Notes: generated by a model not told the origin, from the letters alone. 12,261 bases of DNA from Planctomycetota bacterium (GCA_026386995.1 JAPLMO010000303.1:1-12261); one strand, 5' to 3'; shown: positions 1 to 7,322, counted from the first letter of the stretch. Numbers and translations are program-made.

Positions 1-35
1 CGTCGTCCGTTCCGGCGATTCCACCGCCCCCTCAC

Positions 36-97
36 CTCGCCACGGCGAGTCTTCGACCGGCCACCTTCGGCCACCCTCTCCCTCGGCGGGGAGAGGG
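36..97. repeat. Intergenic palindromic repeat (REP-like)
   Basis: Two hairpins lie in the non-coding start of the window. CTCGCC (36-41) pairs with GGCGAG (44-49). A perfect 9-base arm CCCTCTCCC (74-82) pairs with GGGAGAGGG (89-97) across the loop TCGGCG. Between them CGGCCACC occurs twice directly (58-65 and 68-75). Intergenic repeats of the CCCTCTCCC...GGGAGAGGG style are scattered in many high-GC bacterial genomes, so this is probably a dispersed repeat. It could equally act as the terminator of a gene to the left, although there is no T-run. No coding region is supported in bases 1-111. Confidence 0.55.
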
Positions 98-111
98 AAC
101 AGTGCCCCCGA

Positions 112-140
112 TTGACCTCCGCGGCCTGAGCCGATATACT
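112..140 (+). promoter_or_regulatory. Sigma70-type promoter of cofH
   Basis: TTGACC (112-117) and TATACT (135-140) are separated by exactly 17 bases. They match the housekeeping consensus at 5 of 6 and 5 of 6 positions. A start near 147 would leave about 50 bases of leader before the first ATG of cofH, including a purine-rich AAGGAGAGG at 156-164. The promoter sits just downstream of the intergenic repeat, so cofH appears to begin its own transcription unit. Confidence 0.7.
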
Positions 141-155
141 CGGCTGCGTTAAAAT

Positions 156-190
156 AAGGAGAGGCCGCACCCCGCCCCCTTTTGGGGGCG
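156..190 (+). promoter_or_regulatory. cofH leader: distant Shine-Dalgarno plus hairpin
   Basis: A strong Shine-Dalgarno sequence (AAGGAGAGG, 156-164) has no ATG, GTG or TTG at the usual distance. Bases 173-190 then form a perfect hairpin, CGCCCCC, loop TTTT, GGGGGCG. In-frame starts lie at 182 (TTG, inside the stem-loop), 191 (TTG, the base after the hairpin) and 200 (ATG). Folding the 18-base hairpin would bring the Shine-Dalgarno within about 11 bases of the TTG at 191, or about 20 of the ATG. The sequence and fold are visible; translational control is inference. Confidence 0.45.
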
Positions 191-199
191 TTGTCACCT

Positions 200-1291
200 A
201 TGGACCTGGTTCTCAAGAAACCGTTCGCTGGCGAGTTGTTGACGGAAGAAGAGGCCGCCGGCCTTCTAGCGCTTCCGCCGGACCGCCGCGCGCCCGTCGC
301 CGCCGCCGCCGACCGCCTGAACCGCGAGATCAACGGCCGCCGCGTCTCTTACGTCTTCAACCGCAACATCAACTTCACGAACGCCTGCACCGGCTCGTGC
401 GCGTTCTGCGCCTACCGCGTCCAGCCCGACGACGAGGCCGCCTACGTCCTTACGCCCGAGCAAGCCGTGGAACTCGCCGGCCGCACCCCCGGCATCGACG
501 AGGTCTGCATGGTCGGGGGGCTGAACCCGGCGGTCACCTTCGAGCACGTCCTGGCGATCTTTGCGGCCATTCACGAGGCGTACCCGCACCTGCACATTCA
601 CGCCCTCAGCCCGATGGAGATCGACTGGTACGCGCGGCGGTCGCGGCTGTCGGTGCGCGAGACGTTTGCGAAACTTCTGGAGGCGGGGTACGGCAGCCTC
701 TGCGGGACGGCCGCCGAGATTCTCGTGGACGAGGTCCGCCGCGAGATTTGCCCGTCGAAACTCTCGACCGCCCGGTGGGTCGAGATCGTGCGGACGGCCC
801 ACGAGATGGGCATCCGCAGCACCTCGACGATTTTGTTCGGGCACATCGAGAAGCCCGTGCACATCGCGCGGCATCTGGCGGTGCTGCGCGACATCCAGGC
901 CGCAACCGGCGGCATCACCGAGTTCATCCCGCTACCCTTCGTGCCATACCGGACGCCGCTCGGCCAGGCCCGCGGCATCCGCGAGATGATTCCGAAGGAG
1001 GACGTGTTCCTGCTGTACGCCGTAGCGCGGCTGTTCTTTGGGCGGCTGATTCCGAACCTCCAGACCTCGTGGGTCAAACTCGGCCTGGACACGGCCGTCG
1101 AGAGTTTCGACTATGGCGTCAACGACCTGGGCGGGACGCTGATGGAGGAGAACATCACGCGGTCGGCGGGCGGCCGCCACGGACAGGCCCTGACGCTTGA
1201 CCAGATGGCCGAGGCCATCCGCAGCGCGGGGCGGACGCCTGTGCGGCGGGATACGCTTTATCATTATCTGGACGCCGCCGTTCAGGCGTGA
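200..1291 (+). CDS. cofH: CofH-type radical SAM enzyme (F0 synthase subunit 2)
   Basis: In the characterised family, CofH joins a tyrosine-derived radical to 5-amino-6-(ribitylamino)uracil. This is the first step to the deazaflavin F0, chromophore of coenzyme F420, and CofG then closes the ring. The 363-residue product from ATG 200 has usual family length. It shows the radical SAM cluster motif CX3CX2C (C63, C67, C70) and a GGLNP segment (106-110). GTAAEILVDEVR (169-180), NDLGGTLMEENI (308-319) and a C-terminal GRTPVRRDTLY are all CofH-like. The menaquinone relatives MqnC and MqnE normally have different residues at the GGTLMEEN site, so CofH is preferred. Starts at TTG 182 or TTG 191 are possible because the leader is structured. 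No cofG, F420 ligase or menaquinone gene lies beside it. The downstream neighbour gpsA is 163 bases away behind a repeat, so cofH is probably monocistronic. Confidence 0.85.
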   Translation: MDLVLKKPFAGELLTEEEAAGLLALPPDRRAPVAAAADRLNREINGRRVSYVFNRNINFTNACTGSCAFCAYRVQPDDEAAYVLTPEQAVELAGRTPGIDEVCMVGGLNPAVTFEHVLAIFAAIHEAYPHLHIHALSPMEIDWYARRSRLSVRETFAKLLEAGYGSLCGTAAEILVDEVRREICPSKLSTARWVEIVRTAHEMGIRSTSTILFGHIEKPVHIARHLAVLRDIQAATGGITEFIPLPFVPYRTPLGQARGIREMIPKEDVFLLYAVARLFFGRLIPNLQTSWVKLGLDTAVESFDYGVNDLGGTLMEENITRSAGGRHGQALTLDQMAEAIRSAGRTPVRRDTLYHYLDAAVQA

Positions 1292-1321
1292 TAAATCAGA
1301 AATGCAGCGTCAGCCTTAAGA

Positions 1322-1417
1322 GGGTGGCATGGTCACGCTGTTGCGTGACCATGTGCCCGGAACGACGCCTGGCGCGTCACTGCGACATGGTCACGCAACA
1401 GCGTGACCATGCCACCC
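1322..1417. repeat. REPIN-like nested palindrome between cofH and gpsA
   Basis: A perfect 33-base inverted repeat (1322-1354 and 1385-1417) flanks a 30-base centre. Each arm is itself a palindrome. In the left arm CATGGTCACGC (1328-1338) pairs with GCGTGACCATG (1343-1353) across TGTT, and the right arm mirrors it. Each inner hairpin is preceded by a GGGTGGC head, pointing outward. Two REP units in opposite orientation is the architecture called REPIN or BIME, which is mobilised by RAYT transposases. No such gene is in the window. The element occupies most of the 163-base gap and could also block readthrough from cofH. Confidence 0.8.
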
Positions 1418-1454
1418 GCGCAAATAACGCACAACGACAGCCAGAGGATACTGA

Positions 1455-2453
1455 ATGAACAAGCGGGCCGCGATCATCGGCGACGGCGCCATGGGCACAC
1501 TGTGCTCCCTCCTTCTTTCGGGCAACGGCTGGGCGTGCAGCCTGTGGTCGGCCTTTGAAGAGCACGTCGCCGACATGCGCCGCTCCGGCGAGAACAAGCG
1601 GTTCCTGCCCGGCTTTCCGCTGCCGGAGGGCCTGGCGATTACAGCCGACGCCGCCGAGGCGACCCGCGGGGCCGACCTCGTGGTCATCGCCGTGCCCACG
1701 CGGCACCTGAGGGGCGTCCTGGAGCGGACGCGGGGCGGCCTGCCCGCGGCGCCCGTCTACGTATCGGTCGTCAAGGGCATCGAGACGGAGACCCTGCTGA
1801 GGCCGAGCGAAGTTATCGCCGGCGTGCTCGGGCCGCGGCGCCTGGCGGTCCTTTCGGGACCGTGCCTCTCGCGGGAAGTGGCCGCCGGACTGCCGGCAAC
1901 GGCCGTCATCGCCTCGCAAGACGCCGACGCGGCCAGGCAGGCGCAGCGTGCGATCGCGACGCCCCAATTCCGCGTCTATACGAACGAGGACCTCGTCGGC
2001 GTGGAGTTGGGCGGGGCGCTGAAGAACGTCATCGCCATTGCGGCGGGCATCTGCGACGGCCTGGAACTCGGGACCAACGCCATGGCGGCGCTGGTGACGC
2101 GCGGCCTGGTGGAGATGATGCGGCTGGGCGTCGCCCTGGGCGCGAAACGCGAGACCTTCGCGGGCCTGGCGGGCCTGGGGGACCTCGTGACGACGTGCGT
2201 CTCGGGCCTCAGCCGCAACCATCGCGTCGGCCGCGAGATCGGCCGCGGCCGCTCCCTGGAAGACGTCCGGCGCGAAATGGGCCGCGTGGAGGCAGAGGGC
2301 ATCGAGACGACCCGAAGCGCCGCCGCCCTGGCCCGCAAGCACGGCATCGAGATGCCCATCACGCAGGAAGTCTATGCCGTGCTGTTCGACGGCAAGCCCG
2401 CGCCAGACGCGCTGGCCGACCTGATGAGCCGCACCCCGAAGAAAGAGGTATAG
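1455..2453 (+). CDS. gpsA: NAD(P)-dependent glycerol-3-phosphate dehydrogenase
   Basis: GpsA reduces dihydroxyacetone phosphate to sn-glycerol-3-phosphate in the cytoplasm, supplying the phospholipid backbone. The 332-residue length is normal. The N-terminal Rossmann fold carries the dinucleotide loop GDGAMG (9-14). KGIE follows at 107-110 and the substrate-side GPC at 135-137. The C-terminal helical domain has ELGGALKNVIAIAAG around the catalytic lysine K190. It also has GLGDLVTTC (240-248) and SRNHRVG (253-259), where R254 and N255 belong to the substrate site. The start is fixed by AGAGGA (1443-1448), six bases before the ATG. GpsA genes more often have S-W-G in the nucleotide loop; here it is A-M-G, which keeps the glycines. 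The usual partner plsY is not adjacent. I see no clear promoter in the upstream gap, which is filled by the REPIN-like repeat. Confidence 0.95.
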   Translation: MNKRAAIIGDGAMGTLCSLLLSGNGWACSLWSAFEEHVADMRRSGENKRFLPGFPLPEGLAITADAAEATRGADLVVIAVPTRHLRGVLERTRGGLPAAPVYVSVVKGIETETLLRPSEVIAGVLGPRRLAVLSGPCLSREVAAGLPATAVIASQDADAARQAQRAIATPQFRVYTNEDLVGVELGGALKNVIAIAAGICDGLELGTNAMAALVTRGLVEMMRLGVALGAKRETFAGLAGLGDLVTTCVSGLSRNHRVGREIGRGRSLEDVRREMGRVEAEGIETTRSAAALARKHGIEMPITQEVYAVLFDGKPAPDALADLMSRTPKKEV

Positions 2454-2476
2454 CGCACCGCTCGTTTAGTGAAAAT

Positions 2477-2501
2477 GGTGGGTGCAGAGCACCCACCCTA
2501 C
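2477..2501 (-). repeat. GTAG-headed REP-like palindrome
   Basis: Read on the minus strand this is GTAG followed by GGTGGGTGC, loop TCT, GCACCCACC, a perfect 9-base stem (plus-strand arms 2477-2485 and 2489-2497). A GTAG or GGAG head before a GC-rich hairpin is the hallmark of REP sequences associated with RAYT transposases. It begins 24 bases after the gpsA stop codon, so it may also terminate or stabilise the gpsA message. It differs in sequence from the other REP-like unit at 1322-1417. Confidence 0.65.
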
Positions 2502-2580
2502 ATTAACGGCAATTCGGCAACAGACCCTCCGAACCCGCCGCGCAAAATGGCATTGCACTATTAGCCGCCATCGGCATGCT

Positions 2581-2901
2581 ATGGAAACGCCGACTGATAT
2601 CCAGGCCCCTTTGCCGCCGGAAAACCTGATGGCCCTGGCGGTCATCTGTGTGGCGGCGCTGCTGGTGATCTTCGTGCTCCTGGCCCTGGTGAGGATATGG
2701 GGCCAGCGGGTGCAGAAGCAGGGCGGCGGGTGCGGCGGCCTGGACATCCAGGCCCTGCGGCGGCAGCGGGATGCAGGCGAGATTACCCAGGAAGAATTTG
2801 ATATAATACTAACCGGCATCGCGGGCAGCGGCCCCGGTGCGGCAGTGTGCTCGGCCAAGGCCGATTCTAAAGAAGACCGACCGCCCGCGCAGCCGATATA
2901 A
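2581..2901 (+). CDS. Small membrane protein with SHOCT-like C-terminus
   Basis: A 106-residue protein of unknown specific function. Residues about 16-38 form one strong hydrophobic helix (from NLMALAVICVAALL to LVRIW). Residues 53-79 contain LDIQALRRQRDAGEITQEEF, which fits the SHOCT pattern (short C-terminal helical hairpin with an L..LR..GEIT.EEF core) found at the ends of many small membrane proteins and thought to mediate oligomerisation. A glycine- and cysteine-bearing linker (GGGCGG, 48-53) joins the two parts, and the tail is polar and proline-rich. The ATG at 2581 is chosen because the in-frame sequence upstream runs through the REP palindrome and has no membrane or domain character; no Shine-Dalgarno is visible. 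It precedes clpX by 42 bases on the same strand. Coding status is supported by coherent protein features, not by a known orthologue. Confidence 0.7.
   Translation: METPTDIQAPLPPENLMALAVICVAALLVIFVLLALVRIWGQRVQKQGGGCGGLDIQALRRQRDAGEITQEEFDIILTGIAGSGPGAAVCSAKADSKEDRPPAQPI
2799..2807 (+). promoter_or_regulatory. Possible extended -10 promoter inside the SHOCT gene, upstream of clpX
   Basis: TGATATAAT (2799-2807) is a perfect extended -10 element (TGn plus TATAAT), but no good -35 hexamer lies 16-18 bases upstream. It would start transcription near 2814, about 130 bases before clpX. A chance match within a coding region is possible. Confidence 0.35.
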
Positions 2902-2905
2902 AGAT

Positions 2906-2928
2906 GCGGGAGAACCCGCCTAGGCGGG
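2906..2928 (+). promoter_or_regulatory. Overlapping hairpins before the clpX ribosome binding site
   Basis: Bases 2915-2928 are a perfect 14-base palindrome, CCCGCCTAGGCGGG. Its left half can instead pair with GCGGG (2906-2910) across an AGAA loop. The two folds are mutually exclusive, and the right one ends only two bases before the clpX Shine-Dalgarno AGGAG (2931-2935). It lacks a T-run, so it is a poor terminator. A role in translation of clpX is inference. Confidence 0.4.
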
Positions 2929-2943
2929 ATAGGAGTGATTCGG

Positions 2944-4221
<1,278 letters not shown>

Positions 4222-4246
4222 CGGCAAAAAAGGCAAAAAAGGCGGG

Positions 4247-4275
4247 TTGACACGCCGCATAGTTTGGCGTATATT
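4247..4275 (+). promoter_or_regulatory. Strong promoter with operator-like palindrome for the toxin-antitoxin pair
   Basis: TTGACA (4247-4252, perfect) and TATATT (4270-4275) are 17 bases apart. Two A6 tracts in a direct repeat of GGCAAAAAA (4223-4240) lie just upstream, like an UP element. An inverted repeat, ACGCC (4252-4256) and GGCGT (4266-4270) around nine bases, fills the spacer and touches both hexamers, as expected for an autorepressor operator. The predicted start (about 4281-4283) lies only a few bases before ATG 4287, so the mRNA would be nearly leaderless. Confidence 0.75.
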
Positions 4276-4286
4276 CAAGAGGAGCG

Positions 4287-4586
4287 ATGAACAGGCAATC
4301 CCGTGAAGCCTTGGCCGTGATCCGAGCGTGCGTCGCTTCCGGCTGCTATCGGGTACTGCTTCATTTCGTCACCCGGATGGATGAGCGGGGCCTGTTCTGG
4401 CCCGACATTCAAAGCGTCATCTCCGCACCGTCAGCCGTCGAGGACGGCGGCGCGGATGATTTCGGTCGCCCCAAGTGGATACTGACGGGCCGAACGACAG
4501 ACAACATGGACTTGACCGTCGTGTGCGTTCTGGACCGTGACAAGAGAGGCCACATGACGCTGTTCGTCACCGCCTACTGGAAGTAA
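4287..4586 (+). CDS. DUF4258-type small protein, putative toxin
   Basis: A 99-residue protein whose layout fits the DUF4258 group of small RelE/MqsR-like folds. It has LLHFVTRMDERGL (24-36), with H26, R30 and R34 in the H-F-x-x-R-M-x-x-R-G pattern. An acidic linker follows, then strands ending in the typical C-terminal TLFVTAYW (91-98). Proteins of this group are usually paired with an HTH antitoxin, as here: the next gene starts ten bases after the stop. In related systems the toxin is an mRNA interferase, but no catalytic residue can be assigned with certainty. GAGGAG (4279-4284) stands only two bases before the ATG, unusually close, and may not be in the transcript if the promoter above is used. 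Could be a non-toxic partner protein. Confident as a gene, moderate as a toxin. Confidence 0.75.
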   Translation: MNRQSREALAVIRACVASGCYRVLLHFVTRMDERGLFWPDIQSVISAPSAVEDGGADDFGRPKWILTGRTTDNMDLTVVCVLDRDKRGHMTLFVTAYWK

Positions 4587-4596
4587 GGGCAACCCC

Positions 4597-5034
4597 GTGC
4601 GGCCCACGACAACCACAAAAACCAGAAGGGCCTGCCGCAAGGGGCGGCCGCGACGCGCCGAACTTTCCGCGCCCGGCATCCCCTACTCGATGAGGCTGGC
4701 CGATGGGCGCACGGTGTTCGTTGAAGTGCCCGCGCGCACGGCTGTGCGCGACCGCGGCGGCGAACTCGCTTTTACTCCAGAAGGCGTCCGTTTCCTCGAC
4801 CGTATCCGGGCCTTGGCCTCGAACTTGGAGGCCGCCCCAAGCCCGGCCTTCATCACCGCCCTGCGTGAAGCGGCAGGCTTCACCCAGGAAGAACTCGGCA
4901 GGCGGATCGGGCGGCACAAACTGACCGTTTCGCGTTGGGAGTGCGGCACGCTTCACCCCGACCGCGAAGCGATGGAACGGCTGAGAGAGTTGTTTCGGGA
5001 ACTCAGGGCGTCCGGCGTTATCCTGCCGGGGTAG
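4597..5034 (+). CDS. Xre-family HTH protein, putative antitoxin (MqsA-like arrangement)
   Basis: A 145-residue DNA-binding protein. The C-terminal half (about 84-135) is an Xre/HTH_3 fold: ITALREAAGFTQEELGRRIG forms helices 1-2, and the recognition helix contains KLTVSRWECG (108-117). The N-terminal half (1-80) is basic at first, then a small beta-rich region (RLADGRTVFVEVPART) that would bind the toxin. MqsA/YgiT antitoxins carry a CxxC zinc finger at this end; here it is absent, so the likeness is one of layout. The GTG start with TAAGGG (4584-4589) seven bases upstream gives a ten-base gap from the toxin gene; ATG 4690 is a possible shorter start. Gene order is toxin first, as in mqsRA and higBA. 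It probably represses its own promoter through the palindrome at 4252-4270 (inferred). Confidence 0.8.
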   Translation: MRPTTTTKTRRACRKGRPRRAELSAPGIPYSMRLADGRTVFVEVPARTAVRDRGGELAFTPEGVRFLDRIRALASNLEAAPSPAFITALREAAGFTQEELGRRIGRHKLTVSRWECGTLHPDREAMERLRELFRELRASGVILPG

Positions 5035-5041
5035 CCCCGGC
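5025..5041. terminator. Hairpin between convergent genes, stop codon in the loop
   Basis: GCCGGGG (5025-5031) and CCCCGGC (5035-5041) form a perfect 7-base stem whose three-base loop TAG is the stop codon of the HTH gene. It lies just before the converging end of the acetyltransferase gene at 5050. There is no T-run on either strand, so it is at best a weak bidirectional terminator. Confidence 0.4.
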
Positions 5042-5049
5042 CTGAACAG

Positions 5050-5556
5050 TCACTTCGCCTTGGCCCGCCGCCGGACTTGAATGGCCACGGAGGTTTCGTC
5101 GCAATCGGGGAACTTGGGGCAGTTGATGCAATCCGACCAGACCTTGTGAGGCAGCGTCTCGCGGGCCACTCGCTTAAAGCCGCTCCGCTCGAAGAACCGG
5201 GGGGAACTCGTCAGCGCAAAGACCTGCCCGATGCCCAGCCGCCGCGCTTCGGCCAGGCACGCCTTGATGAGCCGCCGGCCGATGCCACGCTGCTGGTACC
5301 GCCGCGCTACGGCCAGGCTCTTGACCTCGGCCAGGTCGTCCCACTCGATCGTCAGCGCCCCGCAGCCGATGACGCGGCCGTTCAGGTCCGCAACGACAAA
5401 ATCGCGCAGGCCCTCGTAAAGGTCCGCGCGGCTGCGCGCCAGCATCATCTCACGGCGCGCAAAAAGCGTCACCAGCGAAAAGATGGGTTCGACGTCGGCC
5501 ATCCGGGCTTTCCGGATGGCCACTCTGGCGGATGCGCGGGATCGTTTTCGTTTCAT
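5050..5556 (-). CDS. GNAT N-acetyltransferase, short ArgA-type
   Basis: A 168-residue single-domain GNAT enzyme. AIRKARMADVEPI (13-25) opens the fold and VIGCGALTI (62-70) is the central strand. EVKSLAVARRYQQRGIGRRL (77-96) is motif A with the acetyl-CoA loop QQRGIG. TSSPRFFERSGFKRV (116-130) is motif B. The segment after it, TLPHKVWSDCINCPKFPDC, is typical of the short N-acetylglutamate-synthase-like group, which acetylates glutamate as the first step of arginine synthesis. No arginine gene is nearby, so the substrate stays open. Its three cysteines (C143, C146, C152) could bind a metal. ATG 5556 is preferred because it leaves a short basic leader before the fold; GTG 5577 is an alternative and neither has a good Shine-Dalgarno. 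It lies 61 bases after the phosphatase stop on the same strand and is probably co-transcribed. Confidence 0.85.
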   Translation of the reverse strand: MKRKRSRASARVAIRKARMADVEPIFSLVTLFARREMMLARSRADLYEGLRDFVVADLNGRVIGCGALTIEWDDLAEVKSLAVARRYQQRGIGRRLIKACLAEARRLGIGQVFALTSSPRFFERSGFKRVARETLPHKVWSDCINCPKFPDCDETSVAIQVRRRAKAK

Positions 5557-5617
5557 TGTGGCGTATCGTATCCGCACCGGCCGCCGGGGTCAAGCCGCAC
5601 GGCCGCAGTACGTGGCC

Positions 5618-7273
5618 TTACGGAGCGGCCCCGGCCTCCTGGGCGGCCTTCGCCTTGGCTTTTTCATCGACGTGCGTGCGATAGGCGACCGGGCCGGTCT
5701 CGCACGACGCCTCCATGCCCAGGGCCTTCGCGGTCAGGATGAACCGCGGCTCCGGCTTCAGGACGCGGCGTTTCTCGTCTTTCTCGGCCGCGACCTTTTT
5801 CAGTGCGCGAAGGGTCAGCCTCACGGCGGCGTCCTTATCGGCCGCGACTTCAACGTTGACGGGATCAATGGCGTAGGCGTCGGCCGACGATTCCGCCAGC
5901 CGCACCGCGAGCGCCACCGGGGCGCCGAGGCCCGGGAACCGCACGGCCAGGGAGACCGTCCCCGGTTTCTCCGGCGTCGGCAGCGACTCGACCACCGGGG
6001 CCGAGAGCGGAATGACGCCCTGCGTAAGGATCGCCTCTTCCATCGGGCGGGCCTGGGCAAGGTACGCCTCGTCATAACGGCCGCCCTTCTTCGTAATGGT
6101 CAGGGCGTCGATCTTGGCGCCGTCGGGCCGGAGTGTATCGACGTGAAGCGTTTCGGCGTCAACCGTGAACAGACAATAGTGATAGGCCCGCGCGGTCTTG
6201 GCCAGGATCGGGGGCGTGCCGTGGGCCGGCCCCGTGGTCAGCGACGCCCCGCCGCCGCCTGTCGTAATAAACGTGATGAGTTGCGGCGAAGCGGCCCCCG
6301 CCGCGGCGCTTTTCCGCACGAGGGGCACGAAACGCTCGTACAGGTGCGAGTGGCCCGTCACGACCACATCCACGCCGTACTTCTCGAGCAGGGGTAGAAA
6401 AGTCAGCCGCCCCGTGTCCGACTTGTGCCCCTCCAGGTTAAACGTGGGGGCATGGTACATAACGATCTTCCAGGGGGCCTTCGAGGCGGCCAGGTCCTGG
6501 ACGACCCACTCGAGGAAATCCTTGCTCGACTGCCGATCGTCCAGCACCGAGACGTGAACCGGGCCGCAGTCGAACGAGTACCACGTCCGGCCGCCCGGCG
6601 TGTCGAAGAATCGCAGCAGGTTTGCCGGAGCGCCCTCGTGGTTGCCCAGGGTGACCATGATCGGAATATGGTCGATCACGTCGGCCAGCGGCGTGAAGAA
6701 CTGCGGGCCCCACATCTCCAGGGAACCGCCGCTAGCCACGAGGTCGCCGTCGTGAAGGATAAACAGCGGGTCGTGCCGCACCATGGCGGCAGCCACCGCG
6801 CGGTGCTCTTTCGGATTGGTCCGCGTGTCGCCGTAGGCGATGAACGTCACGCGGTCGGGCCTCAGCGGAAAGGTCCGGAACGTCCGGGCAGCCGAACCGA
6901 GCCCGCCCTGCCCCGCCGGCAGAACCTGGTACCGGTAAGACGTTCCCGGCGCAAGGTCCGTCAGATGCGCACGATAAAGATAGGCCGTGTGCAGGGGCGC
7001 GGACCTCTCTTTGGGGCTTGAGGAATACGAGCACTTCTCGAAGAGCGCGGCGGTGGCCTTGCGGTCCATCGCGCCGCCCGCGCCGAACAGAACGACCCCG
7101 TCGCCGGGAGAGGCCGTCTCGTAGTGGACCGTCACGGCGGTCGGGCCGGCGTTGGCGAGATAGGGCTCTTTGGTGAACAGCGTGGCGGACGCATGGGTCT
7201 CGATCCACAACAGAAACAGGGCCGCCAGCATCGCCAGGATGCACCCGCCCAGCGGAATCCAGAATCGTCGCAC
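5618..7273 (-). CDS. Membrane-anchored purple acid phosphatase-like metallophosphoesterase
   Basis: A 551-residue exported phosphoesterase that should hydrolyse phosphate esters outside the cytoplasmic membrane using two metal ions. An N-terminal signal anchor (about 4-24, WIPLGGCILAMLAALFLLWI) is followed by a fibronectin-like domain (about 32-139) as in purple acid phosphatases. The catalytic domain (about 142-314) has YGDTR (D149), DGD (D177), GNHE (N211, H212), MYH (H274) and GHSH (H308, H310), the complete ligand set. Purple acid phosphatases often have GDxxY in the first block; here it is GDTRT, without the tyrosine that gives the purple colour. A lysine-rich C-terminal region (about 414-551), partly beta-strand in character, matches nothing I know. 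GTG 7273 is chosen because GAGGGG (7280-7285) lies six bases upstream and the promoter lies just beyond; longer in-frame starts would precede the promoter. Confidence 0.88.
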   Translation of the reverse strand: MRRFWIPLGGCILAMLAALFLLWIETHASATLFTKEPYLANAGPTAVTVHYETASPGDGVVLFGAGGAMDRKATAALFEKCSYSSSPKERSAPLHTAYLYRAHLTDLAPGTSYRYQVLPAGQGGLGSAARTFRTFPLRPDRVTFIAYGDTRTNPKEHRAVAAAMVRHDPLFILHDGDLVASGGSLEMWGPQFFTPLADVIDHIPIMVTLGNHEGAPANLLRFFDTPGGRTWYSFDCGPVHVSVLDDRQSSKDFLEWVVQDLAASKAPWKIVMYHAPTFNLEGHKSDTGRLTFLPLLEKYGVDVVVTGHSHLYERFVPLVRKSAAAGAASPQLITFITTGGGGASLTTGPAHGTPPILAKTARAYHYCLFTVDAETLHVDTLRPDGAKIDALTITKKGGRYDEAYLAQARPMEEAILTQGVIPLSAPVVESLPTPEKPGTVSLAVRFPGLGAPVALAVRLAESSADAYAIDPVNVEVAADKDAAVRLTLRALKKVAAEKDEKRRVLKPEPRFILTAKALGMEASCETGPVAYRTHVDEKAKAKAAQEAGAAP

Positions 7274-7322
7274 TTGCGGCCCCTCAGAATATGGTCGCCC
7301 CCGCAAACGTATACGCCGGTTG

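Noticed and set aside
1377..2342. Long minus-strand reading frame opposite gpsA
   Set aside because: Shadow of gpsA; composition is arginine/alanine/glycine-rich without motifs and it runs into the REPIN-like repeat.
2482..2580. In-frame upstream extension of the SHOCT-like gene starting at GTG 2482
   Set aside because: It begins inside the REP-like palindrome and encodes a basic stretch with no domain character; ATG 2581 gives a sensible small membrane protein.
4223..4246. Rho-independent terminator of clpX in the A-tract region
   Set aside because: The A6 tracts have no preceding stem on the plus strand and no T-run follows; they fit better as an UP-type element of the next promoter.
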